DNA from: Streptosporangiaceae bacterium
Lineage (GTDB): Bacteria > Actinomycetota > Actinomycetes > Streptosporangiales > Streptosporangiaceae
Length of the DNA stretch: 20,458 bases
Assembly: GCA_025934635.1 (NCBI GenBank)
Contig: JAICWX010000147.1
Location: 1 to 20,458, forward strand
Reading direction: 5' to 3'
Part shown: in pieces, positions 14,664 to 20,458 of the stretch
How the letters are laid out: every line of letters starts with the position of its first letter
Position numbering within the stretch: the stretch's first letter is position 1
Position numbers and translations under genes: made by a program
The notes under the pieces: model-generated
Database searches by the model: none
What the model saw: the letters and a program-made list of their open reading frames with translations, nothing else
Told to the model about the DNA's origin: nothing

Positions 14664-15101
14664 ATGCGCGTGACGTTCCCCCGGCTCCCCGACCACCAGC
14701 GCGCCTACGCGCTGGTGGAGCGGGACGACGGGGTCGTCTACCGGCTGTACGGCGAGATGGCCGGGTCCCGGCTGCCGCACGACATCATGCACCTGGTCGC
14801 CGAACGGGAGCTCCGCATCCGCGACGGCACCTGGGCCGGGATCGCGGCCGGCGTGGCCTCCCATCCGCCGAGCCTGCGGGCCGAGGCTCTCGCGGATCTG
14901 GTCTGCCGCGCCGCGGCGCTGGAGACTATGACCCAGGACAAGATCAGGCAGCTGACCCGGGACAAGCTCGCGGTGCTGCCTGATACCGAGGTAGATCCGG
15001 TCGTGATCGCCGCCGCCGCGCGGGCGCTGCAGGTGGAAGCGGCCCGCTGGGCCCGGCTGCGGGTCGGAGAGGAGCTGAGCTATGAGTGGCCAGGAAACTG
15101 A
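14664..15101 (+). CDS. Conserved hypothetical actinobacterial protein
   Basis: I do not recognise this 145-residue protein. It starts with short strands (MRVTFPRLPDHQRAYALVERDDGVVYRLYGEMAG). LPHDIMHLVAERELRIRDGTWAGIAAG follows, and then an extended helical region (about 85-140) with many Ala, Leu and Arg residues. HDIMHLVAERE looks conserved-like but is not an established metalloprotease motif. No signal peptide or membrane segment is visible. The ATG at 14664 lacks a strong Shine-Dalgarno; CATAGT at 14651-14656 is 7 nt upstream and could be a leaderless -10. It overlaps the GNAT gene by 20 nt, so the two are probably translated together. Confidence 0.8.
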   Translation: MRVTFPRLPDHQRAYALVERDDGVVYRLYGEMAGSRLPHDIMHLVAERELRIRDGTWAGIAAGVASHPPSLRAEALADLVCRAAALETMTQDKIRQLTRDKLAVLPDTEVDPVVIAAAARALQVEAARWARLRVGEELSYEWPGN

Positions 15102-15651
15102 GCGGCCGGACGAGGTCATCGAGCACGGCCCGGTTACCCTCAGCCGGTTCCGCGCGGACGACCTCGACGCCCTGTTCGCCGCGGCGTCCGAGTCGCTCGA
15201 CCACCTGCTCCCGTGGATGCCGTGGGCGGCGGGCTACACCCGGGAGACGGCGGAGCAGTACCTGGACGGCTCGATCAGGAACTGGGCGGACGGCACCGAG
15301 TACAACTACGCGATCCGCACCGAGGGCGTGCTGGTCGGCAGCATCGGCCTGATGGCCAGGATCGGCCCGGGCGGCCTGGAGATCGGCTACTGGGTGCACC
15401 GCGACTGGACCCGCCGCGGCCTGGCCACGGCGGCGTCGGCGGCGCTGGTCGAGCAGGCGTTCCGGCTGCCCGGGGTGGACCGGGTCGAGATCGTCCACGA
15501 AGAGCTGAACGTGGCCAGCGGCCAGATCCCGCGCAAGCTCGGCTTCACCGAGATCGAGCGCCGCCCGCTGGATCACCCGGCCCCGGCCGGCAACGGCACC
15601 GGAATAGTCTGGCGCCTCCGCAAGCCCCAGGGACCGAACGGGGTAACGTAA
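15082..15651 (+). CDS. GNAT-family N-acetyltransferase (RimJ/RimL-like)
   Basis: This 189-residue protein has the RimJ/RimL-type GNAT layout. It begins VTLSRFRADDLDALFAAASESLDHLLPWMPWA and has a central strand EIGYWVHRDWT. The acetyl-CoA pyrophosphate loop RRGLATAASAALVEQAF (111-127) follows, and RKLGFTEIERR (151-161) comes later. This subgroup acetylates protein N-termini or small amines; the acceptor cannot be predicted. The ATG at 15082 lies inside the preceding gene (20-nt overlap) with a GAGGAG Shine-Dalgarno, which implies translational coupling. The cytosine deaminase gene begins 6 nt after its stop. Confidence 0.92.
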   Translation: MSGQETERPDEVIEHGPVTLSRFRADDLDALFAAASESLDHLLPWMPWAAGYTRETAEQYLDGSIRNWADGTEYNYAIRTEGVLVGSIGLMARIGPGGLEIGYWVHRDWTRRGLATAASAALVEQAFRLPGVDRVEIVHEELNVASGQIPRKLGFTEIERRPLDHPAPAGNGTGIVWRLRKPQGPNGVT

Positions 15652-15657
15652 ACCGCC

Positions 15658-16119
15658 ATGGCATACGGCTCGGCGGCACCTGACGATCACGACATGATGA
15701 AGCTCGCCCTGCACCAGGCGCGGATCAGCCTCGATGCCGGCGGCGTCCCGGTCGGCGCCGTCCTGGCCGCCAACGGAGAAGTAGTAGCCGCGGGCCACAA
15801 CGAGCGCGTCCAGCGCGGCGACCCGGTCGCCCACGGCGAGATCTCGTGCCTGCGCAACGCCGGCCGCCGCCCGTCCTACCTCGACACCACCCTGTACACC
15901 ACGCTGTCCCCGTGCCAGCTGTGCACCGGCGCGATCCTGCTGTTCCAGATCCCCCGCGTCGTCGTCGGCGAGGCGCAGTCCTTCCCCGGTGACCTCGACT
16001 TCCTGGTCAGCCACGGCGTCGACATCGTCCTGCTCGAGGACCCCGCCTGCGTCGCCGTCATGGCCGAGTTCCAGCAGCGCTACCCCGAAGTCTGGTCCGA
16101 AGACATCGGCGGCCGCTAA
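15658..16119 (+). CDS. Cytosine deaminase of the yeast Fcy1 type
   Basis: This 153-residue zinc deaminase should convert cytosine to uracil. The catalytic set is H59-G-E61 (AHGEISCLRNAGR), C86 and C89 (TLSPCQLCTGAILLF). It matches the eukaryotic cytosine deaminase Fcy1 along its length: GGVPVGA, GHNERVQ (N48), LYTTLSPC, IPRVVVGE and the C-terminal WSEDIGG with W146 and D149. In Fcy1 the equivalent Asn, Trp and Asp shape the base-specific pocket, so free cytosine is a better guess than a nucleoside. Length is also close to Fcy1 (158 residues). It is the last gene of a three-gene plus-strand run. A 313-nt repeat-rich gap separates it from cox. Guanine or another base remains possible as substrate. 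Confidence 0.88.
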   Translation: MAYGSAAPDDHDMMKLALHQARISLDAGGVPVGAVLAANGEVVAAGHNERVQRGDPVAHGEISCLRNAGRRPSYLDTTLYTTLSPCQLCTGAILLFQIPRVVVGEAQSFPGDLDFLVSHGVDIVLLEDPACVAVMAEFQQRYPEVWSEDIGGR

Positions 16120-16432
16120 CCCGCCCAGCCCGCCCCCGCCTCACCTCACCAGCCACATCCACCCTTCTAGTAACCAACCTGCATACTTATGCGATCCGGC
16201 GGAAATTTAGTCCGGTGGATCCGTCTTAAGCGGTGGATTCAGGCCCCTCTGGGGTACCGGATCCACCGGATAATCCGGATCCACCGCGTTATTTATGCAG
16301 CAGTACCCTTCTGTTCGGCGATCCGGTGGCCGAGACGGGATTGCCCGTCACTGCCTGTCTCTGTCCGCTCGCCAGACGCTGCTCAGATTAGCGATGACTT
16401 AACCGCGGTTGCGCAAGCCCCGGACAGGCCGA
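16120..16432 (+). promoter_or_regulatory. Gene-free, repeat-rich leader region upstream of coxMSL
   Basis: This 313-nt stretch has no credible gene and is less GC-rich than its flanks. It contains the inverted repeat GCATA-CT-TATGC (16181-16192) and a cluster of CGGTGGATCC-type repeats (16211-16286). It also has short AT-rich blocks (AAATTTAG, TTATTTATGC) that could serve as promoter parts, and another ATCCGGTGG at 16321-16329. The whole region precedes the cox operon and probably holds its promoter and regulator sites. No specific -10/-35 pair stands out. Confidence 0.55.
16211..16286. repeat. Cluster of inverted CGGTGGAT(CC) repeats
   Basis: TCCGGTGGATCCG (16211-16223) is a perfect inverted match to CGGATCCACCGGA (16258-16270). 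CGGTGGAT (16231-16238) is inverted with ATCCACCG (16279-16286), and CCGGATCCACCG at 16275-16286 is a further near-copy. The centre holds a small CCCC-TCT-GGGG hairpin (16244-16254). Four copies in two orientations within 76 bp suggest either a multi-site operator or a long folded RNA leader. Confidence 0.75.
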
Positions 16433-17350
16433 ATGATGCTGTACATGCAGGTACCGTCGCACGTCGAGTATGAGCGGGCGACCAGCGTCGACCATGCGCT
16501 GGCGCTGCTGAGCAGGCCGGATACCCGCGTCCTGGCCGGCGGTCATAGCCTGATCCCGATGATGAAGCTGCGCCTGGCCCAGCCGGAGATGCTGGTCGAC
16601 ATCAACGGGCTGGCGGAGCTCTCCGCCATCAAGCTCGACGCCGGCCAGCTGCGCATCGGCGCCCTGGCGCGGCACGCGGACCTGCTCGACTCGGCCCTGG
16701 CCGGGCGGCACTTCCCGATCTTCCATGACGCCGAACGGGTGGTCGCCGACCCGATCGTGCGGCTGTGGGGCACCGTGGGCGGGTCGCTGTGCCAGGCCGA
16801 CCCGTCCGAGGACCTGTCCGCGGCATTCGCCGCGACGCACGCCACCGCGGTCATCCGCGGTCGAGATGGCGACCGCGAGGTGCCGATCAGGGAATTCCAC
16901 CTCGGCCCCTACGAGACCGTGGTCGGCCGCGGCGAGCTGCTGGCCGAGGTCCGGGTGCCGGTCCGGCCCGGTACCGGCAGCGCCTACGAGAAGGTGGCGC
17001 GGCGGGTGGGGGACTGGTCGGTGGCCGCCGCGGGCGCCGTGCTCCGGCTCGGCCGCGACGGCATCATCACCGAAGCGGGCATCGGGCTTACCGCGGTCGG
17101 CGCCGAGCACTTCGTGGCGGCCGAGGCCGAGGACTACCTCCGCGGCCGGGCCGCGGACGACGAGAGCTTCGCGACGGCCGGCCGGATCGCCGCCGGGCAC
17201 TGCCATCCCGTCGCCGACCAGCGCGGGCCCGAGGACTACAAGCGCCACCTGGTCGCCGAGCTCACCGCCCGCGCCCTGCGCCGCGCGGCCGGGCGCGCGG
17301 CCCTCGCCGCCGAGAGAGCAGGCCGCCCCAAGCGAGGAAACAGCGCATGA
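16433..17350 (+). CDS. coxM: Aerobic CO dehydrogenase medium subunit (FAD)
   Basis: This 305-residue flavoprotein subunit of molybdenum CO dehydrogenase passes electrons from the FeS subunit to FAD. FAD-binding motifs are AGGHSLIPMMKLRL (35-48) and TVGGSLCQADPSED (114-127), in the usual CoxM positions. The C-terminal CO-dehydrogenase flavoprotein domain includes AGIGLTAVG and ends near YKRHLVAELTARALRRA. Its TGA overlaps the coxS ATG (ATGA at 17347-17350), and coxL follows, which is the standard coxM-S-L order. The start is uncertain. ATG 16433 has a weak GGACAGG upstream, whereas ATG 16445 (MQVPSHVEYERATS) matches the usual CoxM N-terminus and would give 301 residues. Confidence 0.93.
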   Translation: MMLYMQVPSHVEYERATSVDHALALLSRPDTRVLAGGHSLIPMMKLRLAQPEMLVDINGLAELSAIKLDAGQLRIGALARHADLLDSALAGRHFPIFHDAERVVADPIVRLWGTVGGSLCQADPSEDLSAAFAATHATAVIRGRDGDREVPIREFHLGPYETVVGRGELLAEVRVPVRPGTGSAYEKVARRVGDWSVAAAGAVLRLGRDGIITEAGIGLTAVGAEHFVAAEAEDYLRGRAADDESFATAGRIAAGHCHPVADQRGPEDYKRHLVAELTARALRRAAGRAALAAERAGRPKRGNSA

Positions 17351-17843
17351 CGGTGCGGGTCGCGGTGACGGTGAACGGCACCGAGTACGCGCGTGACGTG
17401 GAGCCCCGGCTGCTGCTCATCCATTTCATCCGCGACGAGCTGGGCCTGACCGGCAGCCACTGGGGCTGTGACACGTCCAACTGCGGCAGCTGCGTGATGT
17501 GGCTGGACGGCCGGCCGGTGAAGGCCTGCACGGTGCTGGCCGCCATGGCCGACGGGCATTCCGTCCGTACCGTCGAGGACCTGGAGCGGGACGGCCAGCT
17601 CGATCCGGTGCAGCAGGGTTTCGTCGCCTGCCACGGCCTGCAGTGCGGTTTCTGCACCTCCGGCATGATGATGACGGCGCGCTGGCTGCTCGACCGCAAC
17701 CCGGACCCGGACGAGGCCGAGATCCGGGAGATCATCTCCGGTCAGATCTGCCGCTGCACCGGCTACGAGAACATCGTCCGGTCGGTCCGCTGGGCCGCCG
17801 AGAATCCGGGGAACACCGGGCACCCGGCTCCGGCGCAGACCCG

Positions 17844-17847
<4 letters not shown>
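17347..17847 (+). CDS. coxS: Aerobic CO dehydrogenase small subunit (2Fe-2S)
   Basis: This 166-residue protein carries two [2Fe-2S] clusters that link the molybdenum site of CoxL to the FAD of CoxM. The plant-type cluster ligands are C41, C46, C49 and C61 (GCDTSNCGSC then KAC). The second, helical-domain cluster uses C100, C103, C135 and C137 (CGFC and CRC in the family stretch GQICRCTGYENIV). All eight ligands are present, and the length matches the well-studied Oligotropha CoxS. The gene overlaps coxM by ATGA and coxL by GTGA, so the subunits are translationally coupled and probably made in equal amounts. GAGGA upstream serves as the ribosome-binding site. Confidence 0.95.
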
Positions 17848-20198
<2,351 letters not shown>

Positions 20199-20213
20199 TT
20201 CGCCCCCGAAAGA

Positions 20214-20228
20214 TAAACTCGCTCCTTG
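20214..20228 (+). promoter_or_regulatory. Possible -10 element for a separate coxD-like transcript
   Basis: TAAACT at 20214-20219 is a good -10 hexamer. It ends 8 nt before the GTG start of the MoxR-type gene, which has no Shine-Dalgarno. This would give a leaderless mRNA starting at or near the GTG. No clear -35 box is seen, and read-through from coxL is equally possible. Confidence 0.3.
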
Positions 20229-20458
20229 TGAGCCTGCCTCCCCATGATCTCCACGACCGGTTTCCTCAGGCCGGTGACTTGTCCGCGGCCCTGGGAGAGG
20301 TCGGCTACCTGGTCGGTGATCAGCTGGGGGCGGCGTTGTTCCTGGCGGTGCGGATGGGTCAGCCGATCTTGCTGGAGGGCGAGCCGGGGGTGGGCAAGAC
20401 CGAGGCCGCCAAGGCGCTGGCGGCGGCGATCGGTACCCCGCTGGTGCGGTTGCAGTGC
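20228..20458 (+). CDS. coxD: MoxR-type AAA+ ATPase, CoxD-like (5' part only)
   Basis: The frame opens at GTG 20228 and runs 77 codons to the window edge with no stop. It begins VSLPPHDLHDRFPQAGDLSAAL and reaches the Walker A motif EGEPGVGKTE in the context ILLEGEPGVGKTEAAKALAAA, as in MoxR/CoxD ATPases. In cox operons, CoxD acts with CoxE to mature the [CuSMoO2] site of CoxL, and it normally lies directly after coxL, as here. The rest of the AAA+ domain is outside the window, so a general MoxR family member cannot be excluded from the sequence alone, but the context favours coxD. Confidence 0.85.
   Translation, partial: MSLPPHDLHDRFPQAGDLSAALGEVGYLVGDQLGAALFLAVRMGQPILLEGEPGVGKTEAAKALAAAIGTPLVRLQC

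Noticed and set aside
16211..16286. Terminal inverted repeats of an intact insertion sequence
   Set aside because: The inverted arms are only tens of bases apart and enclose no transposase gene, and no target-site duplication is evident. A remnant or miniature element cannot be excluded.
16189..16473. A 94-codon frame in the cox leader region
   Set aside because: It has no convincing ribosome-binding site, its sequence follows the inverted repeats rather than protein-like patterns, and its end overlaps coxM in another frame. Treated as non-coding.

Overview
The window comes from a very GC-rich (about 70% by eye) actinomycete chromosome. Support for this is the codon bias, the frequent GTG starts, a DrrA/DrrB-type exporter, an actinobacterial-style Lgt (GLGIWGG instead of the enterobacterial HGG motif), a PRC-barrel/DUF2382 protein and a form I CO dehydrogenase. 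I would guess Streptosporangiales/Thermomonosporaceae or a neighbour, but no marker in the window fixes the genus.

Layout, left to right. 1-2556: the 3' end of an unrecognised gene, an AraC-family regulator, three copies of TGAGGTTAACC, a VOC (glyoxalase-fold) protein and a zinc alcohol dehydrogenase that lacks one structural-zinc cysteine. 2659-7206: an FtsH paralogue, a strong hairpin terminator, Lgt with an 18-nt tandem-repeat tail, a patatin-like lipase and a small SRPBCC-like protein. 7236-9515: two strong hairpins, then a minus-strand block with a PRC-barrel/DUF2382 protein, a truncated-looking ricin-lectin-like ORF and a TetR regulator. 9556-14084: a nested palindromic operator, the divergent DrrAB-type ABC exporter, an APH-type kinase fused to a DUF6285/LvaB-like domain, and an acyl-CoA dehydrogenase. 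14108-16119: a YbaK/EbsC-type deacylase on the minus strand, then a hypothetical protein, a GNAT acetyltransferase and a yeast-type cytosine deaminase in tight plus-strand order. 16120-16432 is the only long gene-free stretch; it is repeat-rich and lies directly upstream of the last unit. 16433-20458: coxM-coxS-coxL with ATGA/GTGA overlaps, then the start of a MoxR-type ATPase (coxD-like), cut by the window edge.

How the genes work together. coxMSL encodes the three subunits of aerobic molybdenum CO dehydrogenase, and the following MoxR ATPase is the expected cofactor-maturation factor, so the strain probably oxidises CO or trace atmospheric CO. The kinase-DUF6285/acyl-CoA dehydrogenase pair resembles the LvaA/LvaB/LvaC 4-hydroxyacyl-CoA phosphorylation route, with LvaA and LvaB fused. 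The TetR gene and the exporter share one operator region and look like a self-contained drug-efflux switch. FtsH and Lgt are both membrane-quality or lipoprotein-processing functions, but a terminator separates them.

The items most worth a second look are the kinase-DUF6285 fusion system, the palindrome cluster in front of cox, the TGAGGTTAACC array behind the AraC gene, and the 17-nt tandem repeat holding the stop codons of two convergent genes. No tRNA, rRNA, CRISPR array or intact insertion sequence was seen.
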